Under the pieces are notes generated by a model. The model was not told where the DNA came from, did no database searches, and was given only the letters and a program-made list of their open reading frames with translations. Positions 10,908 to 24,715 of a stretch of 64,000 nt of DNA are shown here, piece by piece; position 1 is the first letter of the stretch, and the number at the start of each line of letters is the position of its first letter. The position numbers were made by a program, and so were the translations under genes. The DNA comes from Berberis thunbergii (taxonomy: Eukaryota > Streptophyta > Magnoliopsida > Ranunculales > Berberidaceae), in assembly GCA_003290165.1 (NCBI GenBank), contig QNQO01000199.1, positions 744,001 through 808,000 of the forward strand, in the 5' to 3' direction.

Positions 10908-13137
10908 TATGTTTAGTTTGGCAAAGGTAAACAAAGATGTTGTGTTGGAGGTTGATGGTGATGTTGGTGGTAATGTTGATGGTAATGTTGGTGGTGGTGA
11001 TGATGTTGGTGGTGGTGTTGTTGGTGGAGATCATCCAGCTCAAAGACGACCAATGACAGCGTCTTTGAGATGACAATAGTCGTAAAAAATAAAGAAAAAA
11101 TGGAAGAGAAAAAACCAAAAAAAAATGCAACAACGAAGGGAGAAAGAAGATGAGAGAATATGAAATGAGGAATGATTTGATTGTCGCAAAATGAAGCGGC
11201 CACACTCATATTGCTATTGCAGAGTCAACGTAGTGTGGTTTGTGAGGTTGAGGAAGCAAATAAGGGTGAGGGGTATGAGGAGGCTAAGCAAATGCGCGGG
11301 GGGGGGGGGGGATGAGAAGGGTCAGGGCATGCGGATGGTCAAGAGTCACAAGTTATTTTTGTCGAACCTGGTCCTAATAATTATCTAGAACCTGACAAAG
11401 TTTCTTATCCTGGAAGTCCCAAAGAATCCATATTAGGGGATTATGGTGAAGAAAACTCTAATGAAGGTAGAGAAGTGTGTTCAACTTTTGGTGAATGGTT
11501 TGGGGATTCAAAATTAGCGAAACACAATAACATGTCCAGAAGTATCAGATTTTTGTGGATATGAAATTTATTAAGGAGCATTGTTGTGGGAAGTTGTACA
11601 GGGTTACTTGTTATTTCTTCTTGGCATGACTATCTTCGCTGATAAGATTGGAACCAAGGTACGCACTGAATATTTGAAGTTGTTGATGAAGGTAGATGAT
11701 GTTGGAAAGTTCACATGGGGAGTTGGTACTTTGGCATTCTTATATCATCAACTTGGTTGTGCTAGCAGAGCGGTTACCGACCAAATATCTGGATATCTGC
11801 CCGTTTTGGAGGTACAATTTTCAGATTAATTGTTCAGTTAATTATCTTTTTAGTATTTCATATATTGACTATTTATATTAACATTTTAATTTTTTTTGTA
11901 ATGTTGGATTTTAGGCTTTAGGGTACTGCCCGAGCCTCCTCGTTGAAGTATCGTCTTCCCACCATGGCTAAGTGGGATTGCGCGCAACTTAGCGGGGACA
12001 TGAGTAAAGAAATTTTGACTCTTAGGAAGAATCTTGATGACATATCTCCCAAAGAGATAAAAGTTAGTCGTATAAGTTCGTGTTTCATCTCTGGTAGTTT
12101 AATAAGTTCATGATTGCATTGTCAGGTTTTTTGGGACCCTTATGCGGAATCCAAGCAAAAAACTTCACTTCCCAGCATTACATGGTTTCAAGAATGTTTG
12201 TTATACCCTGATGTTGAAGAATCCTATCACCTAGATCGAGTGATGAAACAGATGGGAAGGGGTGCAGGTCATTCCAAATCCCTTCATTAAAGCCAAAATG
12301 AAGAATAAATGTCAATCTGGCCACAACTACTCGGTGAAACACGAAATACTGTCTCCGTTTGCTGCAACTTGGCATAATCATCTTGTGTCGATTGAAAACC
12401 AAGGAGCGCCAATAAAGCTTCCATGAAACTACTTAGAGTGGTTTCATGGCATTCGCCATCCGTTCATCCAACCACCGAAGACTAGGAGAACACACCCCTT
12501 AACAAATCAATTGTTCATATCTCACAATCGGGTAATTGATCTATAGTTTAACAAATTTGCTCACATTTGAAACAAATAATTGATTTTTTTTTACTAAGAT
12601 TAATATTTTCCTTGCAGAACAAGTTGGTTGATGAGGCTTGGTGGACGCCTCTATTGAATAAGGAGAGAATGTAAATAAGGTTGTGTTGTTCATGAGGCAA
12701 AATAAAGTTGGTGACATGCTAAGACAAATGTCTAAGCATTTCTTCTCCTCTTAAGAAATAATGAAGAAGAGTAACAAACTATTCGAACTGGTGATGGTGG
12801 TGGTGTTCCGAGTAGTGGTGCTAAAGGTGGTGGCACTGCTGCTGGTAGTGGTCGAGTAAGGTTTAATGGTGGTGGTGGTGGTGGTAGAGGAAGGGGTAAT
12901 GGTGGTGCTGGTGGTAAAGGAAGGGGTGATGGTGGTGGTAAAAGAAGGTCTGATAGTGGTGCTGGTGGTGGTGGTGCTGGAGCTGGTGGTAGAGGAACGG
13001 GTGATGGTGGTGCAGGTGCTGGTAGTAGAGGAAGGGGAAGGACTGGAGGTGGTGCTAATGACACTGAAAAAGTCCTTGTTGGTGGTAGTGTTGAGGGCAG
13101 AACGAAGAAAAGGCATGAGAAAAAATCACTGAACTGA
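10908..13137 (+). pseudogene. Plant mobile domain (MAIN-like) pseudogene with Gly/Arg-rich tail
   Basis: The clearest part (11581-11814) reads VVQGYLLFLLGMTIFADKIG, then FTWGVGTLAFLYHQLGCASRA. This is the core of the plant mobile domain, found in MAIN/MAIL proteins and in many transposons. Further PMD pieces follow on separate frames or exons: a segment near 12121-12290 (VFWDPYAE, YHLDRVMKQMG) and one at about 12427-12475 (YLEWFHGIRHPFI). The last part (about 12790-13137) is a glycine-rich, RGRG-containing tail ending in a Lys/Arg cluster and TGA. At 10908-11069 a short Gly/Val/Asp-rich frame precedes it. The N-terminal half of the PMD (the RWRPETHTF-type segment) is missing and there are stops between pieces, so this is a broken copy. 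It is convergent with the MULE at 14993-17660. In cells MAIN-type proteins support genome stability and silencing; whether transposon-borne copies act alike is not known from this sequence. Confidence 0.75.
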
Positions 13138-13414
13138 ACCTCGGAAAAAGACTAGGAGGAATTAATGTATAATTTTTGAGCAACAATTTTGTTTGTTATA
13201 TTGTATGTAGTTAGTTAATGAAAATGTAATGATTATACGTTTATGCAATCAATTATGATTTCACAATTATGATTCTCATCAATATTTATGTGTATCTCAG
13301 TAATGGTTATAATGTTAGCTGTAGTCCAAGTAAAAGTAACAAATTCTATCGAATAACCCAAAAATTTTGACACAAAGTAACCTATATGTAAAATCTAAAT
13401 GTTTTGTCTGCAAA

Positions 13415-14674
13415 CAAATGCAGGAGCCGCTACAAGGTTGATAATCGCAACAGCCGTTGCGAACAGAAAAAACCAAATCGCACAAAAAAACGCGTTTGGT
13501 GCTTGAAAACCAAATGACAACAAACACAGTGACACTTGCAAAGAGAATATTTACAGTCGCAGCGACTATTGCAATCATGAGATTAATAATCGCAGCTTCT
13601 GCTTCGTTTGGACAGAAATCAAACTCTGTCCAAATTTGTGATTTTTTGAATTTCAATCTTTTCTTAATTTTTTTCATTTCCTATGGGTTTGATACACTAT
13701 TGGCGTATTTGATTAATTACTAAACCCCAGTTAGGAAAACACCAATAGTGAGGCTTGATTAAGGTCAAAAGTGAGGTTTTGTAATAAATCAAATATGTCA
13801 ATAGTGTATCAAACCCATAGGAATTGAAAAAAAATCAAATTTCAAAAAATCATAAAATTGGACAGAGTCAAATTTTTTGTTCAGTCGCAGCGGAAACTGC
13901 GATTATGTCCATCCTACTCGCAGCTTCCGCTTCGATTGAATAGAAATCAAACTCTGTCCAAATTCGTGATTTTTTGTATTTCAATCTTTTTTGTATTTTT
14001 TGCATTTTCTACGGGTTCGATACGGTATTGGCATATTTGATTTATTGTAAAACCTCAATTTTGAACACCCCAACTTGAAAAGATCAAAAGTTGGGGTTGC
14101 AATAAATCAAATATGTCAATAGTGTATCAAACCATAGGAATTGAACAAAAAAAAATTAATATTCAAAAAATTACAAAATTGGACAGAGTCTGATTTCTGT
14201 CCAATTGCAGCGGAAGCTTGGAGTAGGATGCGATTGGATAGAAATTACACTCTGTCCAAATTTGGGTTTTTTTTATTTCGATCTTTTTTTCAATTCTTAT
14301 GGGTTTGATCACTATCGATATATTTGATTTATTGCAAACCCAATTTTGACCTTATCAAGTAGGAGTGTTTCAAATTGGAGTTTAGCAATAAATCAAATAT
14401 GTCAATAGTGTATAAAACCAATACGAATTGAAAAAAAAATTAATTTAAATTAAAAAAATCACAAATTTGGAAAGAGTCTAATTTTTGTCCAATTGTAGCA
14501 GAAGCTACGAGTATGATGCGATTGTAACATTTTTTATCGCACTATTTGTTGTGATTGTTGTTGATTAGTTTTCAAGCACCAATCACAATTTAGTCTGCGA
14601 TTGGTTTTACTGTGTTCGCAGCAATCACTACGAGTATGATTGTCATACTTGCAGCGGCTCTTGCGTTTGCAGTT
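13415..14674. repeat. Large palindromic array, three nested palindromes
   Basis: The outer arms are inverted: CTGCAAACAAATGCAGGAGC at 13415 matches the complement of the sequence ending near 14674, and the agreement continues through a GCTTGAAAAC stretch about 100 bp in. Between the arms lie three tandem units (about 13610-13880, 13925-14190, 14228-14497; period about 310 bp). Each is itself an inverted repeat running from ACTCTGTCCAAAT to ATTGGACAGAGT and containing CAATAGTGTATCAAACC on its right arm. The spacers carry GCAGCGGAAGCT-type motifs. Open frames over it are products of the repeat. Confidence 0.85.
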
Positions 14675-14992
14675 TGAAATTTTTTTGACAGCAGTTTGAT
14701 TTTTCTACTGTCAAAAAAATTTCAACTTTTGTATTCCATTTTGTAGTCTAAATTTGTTGCTCATGTTGAAGTAAATATAAGTTTACTTTTAGCCGTTACC
14801 ATGATATAAACATCTATATAACTAGTCATCCATAAAATACAATATGAATACAAATCTTTATGAAATGAAAGTATAATTTGTTGATATTTAATGATAAAAA
14901 AAGATACAAGTCAAGACTACAAAAAAGTTGTCTTCTCTTACAATTTGATCATCGTATGTATACATGTCATTTACAAAATGTGGTTCAATCAT

Positions 14993-17660
14993 CTAGTAGA
15001 ACGACCTCTTCCGACTTTTTATTTTTATTTTTGATGCATTGTACTTCTTAACCATCACCTCACTTATCTGCACTTAGCTATCAAACGAAGTCTTCCATAA
15101 TACTACTTCTGGAAACATGCGTGAAGGACAAGTCGGTACTGTCCGAGGTAGTGGTGGTTTTGGTGCCATGTGAAGCAAGACAAAGTGTTCACTCTAGGAA
15201 AGGTGTGCCATAAAACATATCCGTACTCGTTCAAGTTTGATGGTGGCGAAACATATGGAAAACATGTAGTGCTCTCGTTCCTACACACACAAACACACAA
15301 CCATAACGGTTGACCGCTAGCGCTAACATATCCGGTTAAATCATCCATTTTTTCCTTGGAATGCGTACAATGCCTTCAAGAATTGTCAGACTGTCATTCA
15401 CAATCTTCACCCCTCCGTCATTCCACATTCGAACCCACAAGTCATGATTACCTTCTAGCTTCAATAGTAGCTCATGTCTCATTTGCATTCAACCAATCTT
15501 CTCTTCATAACCTAAGAAGTTGTTTATGCATCTGAATCCACAATGGCCATCGACAAGTACATTCTGAATGTCCTCGACATGATCCCGAATCCACAGAGGA
15601 ATTTGCTTCATAAATGTAGTTTTCCACTTCGACGCTTTTTGTTTTGGCGTTTTGGCTTAGAAACACTATCTTGACTTTTAAGCTCCTTTTGTGTCTTCAT
15701 GTACTTATGACCAGAAGGGTCTCTTTTGGTGGATTTCTCATTCTTAGACAATTTTTTATTTTTATGTCTTCTCTTGCCATTTATAGGTTCAGTTTGTTCA
15801 ATCATGACACATGAATTAGGGCAACTCAAATCTAGCAGCTTCATTTTCAACACCAAATGCTGATCAAGAGTGGATTCTAAGAACTTTTTCTTGATTGCAT
15901 CTACCACTGGATTTATGATCACATTCGCAGTTGCACAAAGAGGTGTTTTAACCAAATTGCATCTAGTGCTTATGTACATAGATAGTGTAAATGACCATTA
16001 GGGTTGAAATATTGGGCCATTTCATGAGCACAAGGCAACCCATGAGTGGTTCTCAGCACACATCGACACTTGAATGGGTTGGCGCCAACAAATTAAATAT
16101 CAGACCTACCAATTTCAGACAACATCAAGTCAAGAGCCTTATGAGACACAGTTCCATGAAATTTTCCAAATAATGGAACAATATGCTCTTTCTTGACCTT
16201 CATGAGACTTTTTCCGAATGACGCTTAAATCTCTAGAAGTTTGACTTGGATCATGTCATACATTTTCATCCATACATTAGAAAATGTCCCTTAGAAATTC
16301 TCTAACATTTTCTTCAACCTAGAGTGTGCGCATTCAATGCTACAAGTTGTCTGTTTACCAAAATGCATAAAATTGTCAGTCCATGCATTCACAAAGATCT
16401 CCTTATGTGGATACCAAATATTTTGTAGTTAGTCCAAACACTTGGGATGTGATGCTCGAACTCAATAATGCCCTTATTTCATTATTGTTATGTAGTTGAT
16501 CTATACAAGTTTGAGAAAGATTCAATAAGCTCGCTCCATTCTTCATTATCCTCAAATTATTTTTGCATTTTTTTCCACATTTGTATTTGTGTGCCACCTA
16601 CACAACCACCTTTTTACTTATGGAAAGACTCGCTCAATGGCTTTGATCAACCCAAGCTCTCTGTTGGTCACAAACACCTTTTGCAAGTTGTCTAGCTCAA
16701 ACACTCCCAGTAGCTTTTCTAATGCCCAAATGTATGACTGGTTAGTTTTAGACGTCATAAAATAACAACCAACATTGAAAATCATGTCGATTGACGTCAC
16801 ACCTACAACCTCAAATAGAGACATCTTGTAGTGATTGGTTTTGTACGTGTGGTCCATTAGCAACACTGTTGGGAAACACTTAGCCAGTAGAATTGAATCG
16901 GGATGACACCAAAAAATATTTTTTAGTCTATTATGGTCATCTACTATATGCCACTTAATATAACCATTCACGCTCAACAATTGCATCGTGACCTGCAAAA
17001 TTGTCTTGCCTTTCTGTTGGAGTGTCTTTAGCTGTTGAATAACATTGTAAACATTATTCCAATATGACACATTGTTTGGGAACATCTCTTTCAAACCAGA
17101 CAAACCAGATGTGGACATGTTATATAAATAAGCCATCTCATCTTCATTCAGTCTCCTAACAAAGGAATGGCGAAGAAGAAATTTCGATCGTGGATGATTG
17201 TGGTTTCCACATGTCACTTGTAGCTTCCAACGATCATTACTTTGTGGCACCCCTCTCTATTGGAATGAGCACCCACACTTCTTTGAACTCGTCAATCGAC
17301 CAACCTCCAATTTTTGCTTTTAATATTTTTTTATCTTCCCTCCCCTCTCACATCCCAAGTCAATCCTTTCTTTGCGTCTATAACCAGCAGGTTTCTTCTT
17401 TGTGATAATGAGAACAATGTTATTCTCCATGCCAACACCTTGACACCAAACTATTAAGGATGACTTTGATGGGAATACATACAAAAAATGATGCATACTG
17501 ATGTTAAGAGCACTAATCAATGAACTTGTGAAACAAGATTAAAAAATGTCATGCCTACAAGAATTAACCTTACTTCTTCCGTCATAAACAAGTCGCCATC
17601 ATCAACTACCACTTCTAGTGCTTGTTCATTATTCGCTTTAGCATCATCTACTACATTAAG
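14993..17660 (-). pseudogene. MULE transposase fused to an OTU-like protease domain
   Basis: Read on the minus strand, from high to low coordinate. An acidic first segment (17580-17660) precedes a FAR1/MuDR-type DNA-binding region (17250-17500; DLGCERGGKIKKY, then KKCGC). The MULE DDE transposase core (16618-17250) contains LLMDHTYKTNHYKM and FVTNRELGLIKAIERVFP; the usual D..D residues are present as MDHTY, and Asp is replaced by Asn in VTNRE. The conserved AWTDNFMHFG block is at 16330-16400. A SWIM zinc finger (16000-16150; CRCVLRTTHGLPCAHEM) follows, then a basic linker (15608-15979) and an OTU-like domain (15100-15600) with the catalytic-type motif DGHCGFR. The end is a Lys-rich tail with TAG at 14993. 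Frameshifts and stops (for example near 17250, 16050 and 15080) make it non-functional. MULE transposases with OTU domains are known in plants. No terminal inverted repeats were found. Confidence 0.82.
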
Positions 17661-18760
17661 TAAATAAAAATATTTGTTATTCTAGTCATATTAAGTAAGG
17701 TAATGAATAAAATCATTAAGGGCGAAGTTTACCTCTAGAAGGTTCGTATCTTCCAAATATGCTTTAAGTGTCTCCGAGTCCTCTAGATTATGTTAAGGTA
17801 TCTCGAAATCGATTACACGTGCTTAACACTTAGTGTTGGCCACTGAGTGCTTGGCGCTAAGTGCTAGAAAAAAAAACTCGTAAGTGTGCATTGCGTGTGT
17901 CCATGTATTTTCATATTTAGCCGTCGTATCTTTTAATTATATGATTTATCATGCAAACCTTAAACTTATTAAAACTTTATCTCTACATAGTAATTAGCAT
18001 ATTAATACTAAATTTATCTCTAAATATTAAATTAGCATATGTACCATTGGTGATTGTAAAAGAACAATGCAAGAATTTGTGTGTAATATGCACCATTAGT
18101 TGGATATTTGTTTTAGACCCATAGACTTGAATGGTTCTTGGAAAGGACCATCAAACAACCCTGAAATCTGCTTCCTCCTCCTTCTCACATCAGTTTCAAT
18201 CTCACTTGTAGGCAAGCTGCAACACAACCACTTCCTCTCCATCACATCTCACATACATCAAATTCAAACTTCACCCACCTATAAGTTCATCGATTCCACC
18301 CCATCTCATCTGTACCACCATCGCCACCACCTCCACCTAGTCTCATCTGCACTACCATTGCAACCATTACCCACCACCGCCTCCATCAACATGTTGTCCT
18401 CTCTCTTTGTTATCCCATAAAAAATTATCATTGCACACCACCATCGACAACCTCACCCCTTATTCTACCACATTTTTCACACATTATTCAATCAATTTCA
18501 TAATCAAATTAGACGTGGAAAGAGAGATGATGATGATGGATTGAGGGCTTCTAACTATACCCATGGATTCCTCTTCACACCACCACCCTGCAAAATTTCA
18601 CTCTGCCACCACACGATATAAAAGCCACTTCGACGATTTTTTTGCCATAAAACTTCACGAGTTTCTCTGCATCTTCCATATCTCTTTTCTGTGTCTTCGT
18701 CTGCCATCTCTTTTGCTGGATGTGTTTCAACAATTCCCTATCCCTCCCCTCCCACCCGAT
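17661..18760. other. Intergenic, no gene seen
   Basis: AT-rich sequence with a short direct repeat of CTTAGTG/CTAAGTGC motifs at about 17830-17870 and a CCACCATC-rich stretch at 18290-18400. The frames at 18100-18420 and 18563-18763 are rich in Ser, His and Pro without any family signature. Confidence 0.4.
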
Positions 18761-20247
18761 TGATCAATCTCAAATCCTCCCGCAAGTGCACAATCATCTA
18801 TTGAGTTAGATAATGACAAGTATGGGTCGAATCCCACAATGAGAGCTAAAAAAATTCGAAAAACTAATATTTAAATATTTTTTGAAACTTAACCTAGTTA
18901 AAAAAAAGAAGTGATTGGTGAAATGTTTGAAATAGAAATGCAAAGTAAAACATAAATGTGAGAGTTAGAGTTTTGAGTTTACCATCATGAGTAGATGCAC
19001 CATTAGGCCACTCTTAGATTAATCTTTTCCAAATTCATTAACACATCCTAAGGTAGATTCTCATCTCACCTTAAGATGAAAAATATGGCACTATGAGCAA
19101 ATTGATTTCAAGCTTAAGTTATATTAGTAACCTAATAATCAAATGTGGATTTAAAACATTCAAGGAATCCATACTTAAATGAAACACCAAATATCTAGCA
19201 AATCACAATGAAACTTAGACTAAGAATACATATACATTGTAAGGAGCTTGTTAAAGAAATTGCAAGTATAATCAAGTAGAATAAGTGATGTGGCATGATC
19301 AAATTATGTTATCCCAATTCTACTTATATAGTAAGTAAATGCACGCATTCCTTTTAGACTAACAATCCAACACATCAAACTATCTGAGTGAGTTATTTAA
19401 CCTTGAGCTTAAGAAGTACAAGAAAGCATGAGTAAATTCATATGATGAAATACAAAAACACCTAACTTGCCTCATGGATTTATGATACAACAAAACTACA
19501 ATACAAATCTAACTATACATGACTATCTAATACATGAAAATAGAAATAACTAATCTAAACAAGCCTTCTTGGAGCTATCCTCCCATGGGCTCACCCACAC
19601 CCTAAGGGTGGATGTTAGCCAAATATGGTAAGCTCTAGGCCAAATTTCACTTATTTCTCTCTAAACTACAACTACTTAAACTATTTATCCTTCCAAAGTG
19701 TTTCAAAGTGTTCTCCCAAATAGGTTCATGTGTGGGGTATTTATAGGTGAAAAATGGTGAGACTATGTATAGAGATAATGGGATAAAAGGTGGAGTGTTT
19801 GAGTGAAATCAGGTGGAGTGTAAAAGTGATAGAGTAAAAATAAGGAAGAGTGTAAAAGTGAAATAAGGTGGAGTATAAAGGTGCTGGAGTAAAAAATATG
19901 TGAATGGATAGTGGAGTTTGTAGAGATTCTTTGGCTATGATGAAGTTTCCATGTGGATGTCCAAATCCTCAAGTTGATTTCCTTGAGATCCGTAGATGAT
20001 GATACTTTGTGGGCTTGACTTCATGGGTATTTGTGCTTGAAAATCTGTGATCTTTGACAATGCATATGTGAACTTCCAATGAGCTTTTATAGTTGTTGAC
20101 CTTAGCCTCATTGTGCCACTTAGTGTATGATTTGAGATTAGAACTTGAATTTCTACAAAATAAACGTAATGAAATATTTTTATTAGATATTTTGACTTAG
20201 CAATTGTATATTTCGGGACATAAAATGTCTAATTTATATGCTTATCA
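18761..20247 (-). repeat. 3' LTR (complete)
   Basis: It begins TG and ends CA in window orientation and is 1487 bp long. A TATA-like TATTTATAG at 19738-19746 (CTATAAATA on the sense strand) marks the likely promoter. Near 19790-19900 the motif GGTGGAGTGTAAAAGTG repeats. Confidence 0.85.
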
Positions 20248-20262
20248 AATCCCTCCAAACCT
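20248..20262 (-). promoter_or_regulatory. Polypurine tract of the LTR element
   Basis: On the minus strand the sequence AGGTTTGGAGGGATT abuts the start of the 3' LTR, the position and composition expected of the plus-strand primer for reverse transcription. Confidence 0.7.
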
Positions 20263-23200
20263 ATATTTTGCTAGTCCTCGAGTAAAAGAAAGTAAAACTA
20301 AAACCTAACTCACTTTTGTAGGATTCATGATTCCATTTAGCATAAGCAACAAACCTTTAAACCGCTAGATTTCCCCTAGTAGACGAGTTGTAGTCTAGTG
20401 AGGATTTTTAGACATGATACCCACAAACATTAGTGATACTCGGGACTCAGACTCAAAAAAATTAACTTTTTCCTTATTTAACCTCAAAGAGTTCCTACTT
20501 AAATGTGTAAGCCTTAAGATATGTATCCTTGTAACTTATCGATCAGTATTAAGTCAATAAGTGCCTTCAGTAAGAAATATTCAAAAGAAATATGAATCAT
20601 TCATTCAAGTTTATATTAAGAGTTTGATCATATTCTTTTTGCAAATTTCAGTTTAAAAAGTGGACCTATCTCTAGATCACATTCTAAAAAGATATATAAT
20701 CACTTAGAGATTTGGCTATTTTCTCTCAGATGTATGTGAAAAGATGAAACAATGAATAAGAGATAGTTCACATACAATACAAAAGATCGAAATTTGAGAA
20801 TACAATAAATATGATCTCAAGAAGGATTATCATCCACTGAGAATGTTGACTTCATTCACCACAATACTTCTTAATTTACCTTCTACACTTGGTCATATTT
20901 TCCCAAGGATCAGGTAAGATTTTGACTAGGTTGTAACGAGGCTTAAGAAAGGGTAACAATGAAGGTGAGGACAAACAAAAGTACTTTCGATGAGGTCAGA
21001 GATCTTCTGTAAGTGTTGAACATCATGAATAGGCTTAACTCCTTTTCTATGAAACAAATTTACGTCTTCGTTGATGTGAAAAACAAGGGCTACTTGTTGT
21101 GTGTGTGTGTGTGTTTTATTTTTGCTAGCCTTTTACAAAATGATAATGGAATGTGAGGCTCTTTTGATTCATTTTGCCACTAAGAGGTATATACCTATCC
21201 ATTGATGGTGATAAAACCTTATTTAATCATTCATCTCCAACCTTTCTCAAACACATCAGAGTCAAGAAAACATAATTGGGTTATTTAGGGGTTATCGATG
21301 AGCGGGTTAACAACATAACTGTTACTATGACAGACTTCAAACTGACTCCAAGGATAAACAATACATTGGTAGGTTAAAAGGCTCAATCTAGGCAAATAAT
21401 GATTTTTCTTCATTTCCCAAGAATAACATGGTTTCTATGCCTTGGGTGAATTTCAGAATGTACTGTAGGTGTATGATTCAACTTTGATGTTTTATTCTTA
21501 GTTTTTGATACTATTATTCTCATGTTCACCAGATAATCAATCCACTTTTTTCAACTTTAAACAAGAACATCGACGCTAAAACACAACTCTCAATGCAAAC
21601 TCTTAGAAAACGCCTAGCTTATGAGCAGTACAAACTATTGTCTAATATTGACAAACTACTAACTTTCAATGTTTCAAATCCTGCACTCCGAAGCATTTGC
21701 AACTAGATTTACGAAAGTTAATCTCATCATGGATAAGTACTCGGGTTACAAAGACCGGATTTTATTTATTAACTCAATAAATTGGACAACCCATTTTCAA
21801 ATGATACATAAGTTTTGAAACTTCTCCCTCTAAACTTAAATCATACATTTTCCTCAATGTTCTAAAATATGATACAGTGAGTCTAAAATAAACAAAAAAG
21901 AGACAATAATAAATAGAAATAGAAATGGTTTACCATTAAACAACATGAGTACTCAAATGATTTTTGTTAAGATCCAAAAGTAGGCTCCAATCAAATCATA
22001 GTCAAGTGATTTTGTGCTCAAATGATTTCTATTCTAAAATGACTTTTTTTAAGACTCCAAGAATTTTAAACTTTTTTTTTATAAAAAAAAATTAAGTTGA
22101 CCTAATATGTACACACTAAAATCTTAGTCTAACAATAACTCATACAATAACAACCTAAAAATTTGTGGATCATACCAAACATGTGTATATATGGGGCAAT
22201 AAGATACAATTGATTTGATGTACCCCACAAGTGAATCCAAGGAAACCTTTCAAAATGAAATTCTAATTGTAGCTCAGAAATGTTTATTCAAAAGAATGAT
22301 ACAAGTTCAATTTGTCAAAATGAGCAAAATAAATTTGATGTTCTAGGAAAGACCATGGGTTAGGCGTAGATAAGTCATCAACCTCTTTAATTTCATCACA
22401 ATTTATTTGACATTTTCCAAAATAATCCTCCAAGATTTTTGGAATATGCAATTCAAGTCTAAACTCTGGGAACTTCCTAATATTAGGGAGAATGTTAACA
22501 AATTTCTCAAGTTTCACATTTTATTCGATATGGATGTTCCAACAATGGTCAAAAGAGGAATATCGCCACATGGTGGTTTAATTGGATCTTCTTTTGTGTT
22601 AACTTCTATAGTGTATGTATGATCAATAATGGGTGATACAATAACATCAGTAAACAATGAGTCAACTAAGGAGTGACTAGACAATTCTACAAGCTCACTA
22701 TGTTCATCAATGTTATCATTTTGAACACAAAACTCATTATTCATCTACAATTCTTCTCCATCACATTGTCTCACATGTTTCATACATTCATCTTGTTCTA
22801 CTTGGAGAGTGTGAGGAGTTGATATAGGTATATCAATATGACACAATTCATCCAATCTTTCACTCTTCTCTAATAGGTTTTCTTCACATTCATTCCTAAC
22901 ATTGATCAATGCATCATTTTGAAGTCTTAAATCTTAAATCTCAGCCAAAAGTTTGTCAGTGGCCTATTGCAGTTGTTTTTTTTTCTCTTATGGGCTGACT
23001 TAAGGATTACATATATTGATATAGGCTATCTTGGAATGAAGGAGAAATGTTAGTTCTCTCCCATGAGCTACTTGGATATGAAGATGATGATTGGATATTT
23101 TGCATGATGTGGTATGGATTGGTCTCTACCGAAGGCATTGTAGGGCAACTAAGGTAATGTTCATTGTTATACACATGTTGAGGATCAAAGGATGGTGTGG

Positions 23201-24715
23201 GCCTAAGAGGTTCATAACCCCAATCGGGTAGGTGTTGGTTCCAAAATGGTTGGTTTCCATATCCATTTTGTGAAAAATGATTGGTACAATCAAAACTTGA
23301 TTATAAGGGTTGACCTTGGTTTACTAAGGCAAAATAATTTAACTCAGCATTGTCATGATTTTCCCAATGAAAATCCATAACTGTATGACTCCTAACACAA
23401 GAGAAACTCCTTGACACTGAACTTGAATCAATTTGGATTAGATTTTTTTTTTTTTTGAAAATGACTAAAATATTATGCTACCTACCTAAAGAGAGACACT
23501 AATCTTGACACAAAACAAGACTGAATCAATTCCTATCAATCCATCTAGCAAGCAACAAGTTGATTATCTTCAATTAAGTGCAATGAATTATTGTTTTTTA
23601 AAACCCAATCTAATTGAAGTGGAGAATGATTTTGAGCATCTCAAAATCAATTCTCACCCTAGTTAGATTTTTTCATGTCTTGTAAGTAATTACGTAAAAA
23701 CTCCTTAGACCGTCGCACTAGGCATAAATGCGTTCTAGCAAGGTTTTTCTTTGTTTGGTGTACTAGAACTGGCTAAGCCTTTAAAAGGCGTCTGTAAGAT
23801 CTAAGGATTTTTTATGATTTTTAGTTGCAACTTAAATACTTTCAAGAACCTTTGTGTTCTTAATAAAAATAAGATTTGACTTGTGAGAAACCTCGTTGAA
23901 GCACCACTCTCTATGCGAAAAGGTCAGAAATGGCAGTGCGGTCACAATGGTCTTTACCGGCGCAAACCAACTGGCAATAGAACAGTCCTATTTTAAAAAA
24001 CAAAGTATAAAGCCAAAGTTTTGAAAATCATTCAAGTTTGGCAAAATGCCACATTGCTGAAAATTTCTAGAACTGATAGATCTACTTTGAATAATCGTGC
24101 AAAATTCAATACTTGATGGAATTCAAATCTACAAATTTCTCTGGATTGCGAACAAACCAAAGTTATACTAGAGAAATTATAAAAATTCATTTGAATGCCA
24201 AACAGTTTTGGAAATTGAAGTGAACAAAAAAAAAATAGTACACTACCAGATTGTGTATCTGCTACAGGAATTCAAAATTTTTTTCGACTAGTTATCTAAA
24301 TTGAAATCCAAAAGATGATACAGAAACAAGAGAAGATGTAGAACAATTTAGAGTTTGAAAACACAAAAAAACTCTCAATCAGTAGAAACATGTGTCCAAA
24401 AACTAGTCATCTGTAGCAATCAAATTCCGGCACATGCAGTCCAACTTCGAAAATTCATTCTGCACTAACTTTTGATCCAATGAACAAATAGAAAGATGTT
24501 CGTGAAAGTTTGGATCATGAATATTTAATAGAAAAATCGAAAAAATAAGATAGCAAACGTTAGATGCTAAAAAAAATGCAAACATGAATGATCAAAATTT
24601 TCAAACTACAAGATTTATCAAAACAATGCAAATGCACCTAAACTGTACAAATGAACCTAAACTAAACTAGTGATGATCATTCAAAATTGATTTTAAAACT
24701 CATTTTCCATTGCTC

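Noticed and set aside
12732..13116. Minus-strand Pro-rich and Thr/Ser-rich frames of 110-121 residues
   Set aside because: They are the reverse reading of the GGT-rich tail of the plant-mobile-domain relic, whose plus frame ends in a sensible Lys/Arg-rich terminus and stop.
10320..18100. Terminal inverted repeats for a single MULE covering the PMD and transposase relics
   Set aside because: I compared 9.2-10.6 kb with the complement of 17.7-18.2 kb and found no convincing match, so the single-element idea is left as inference.
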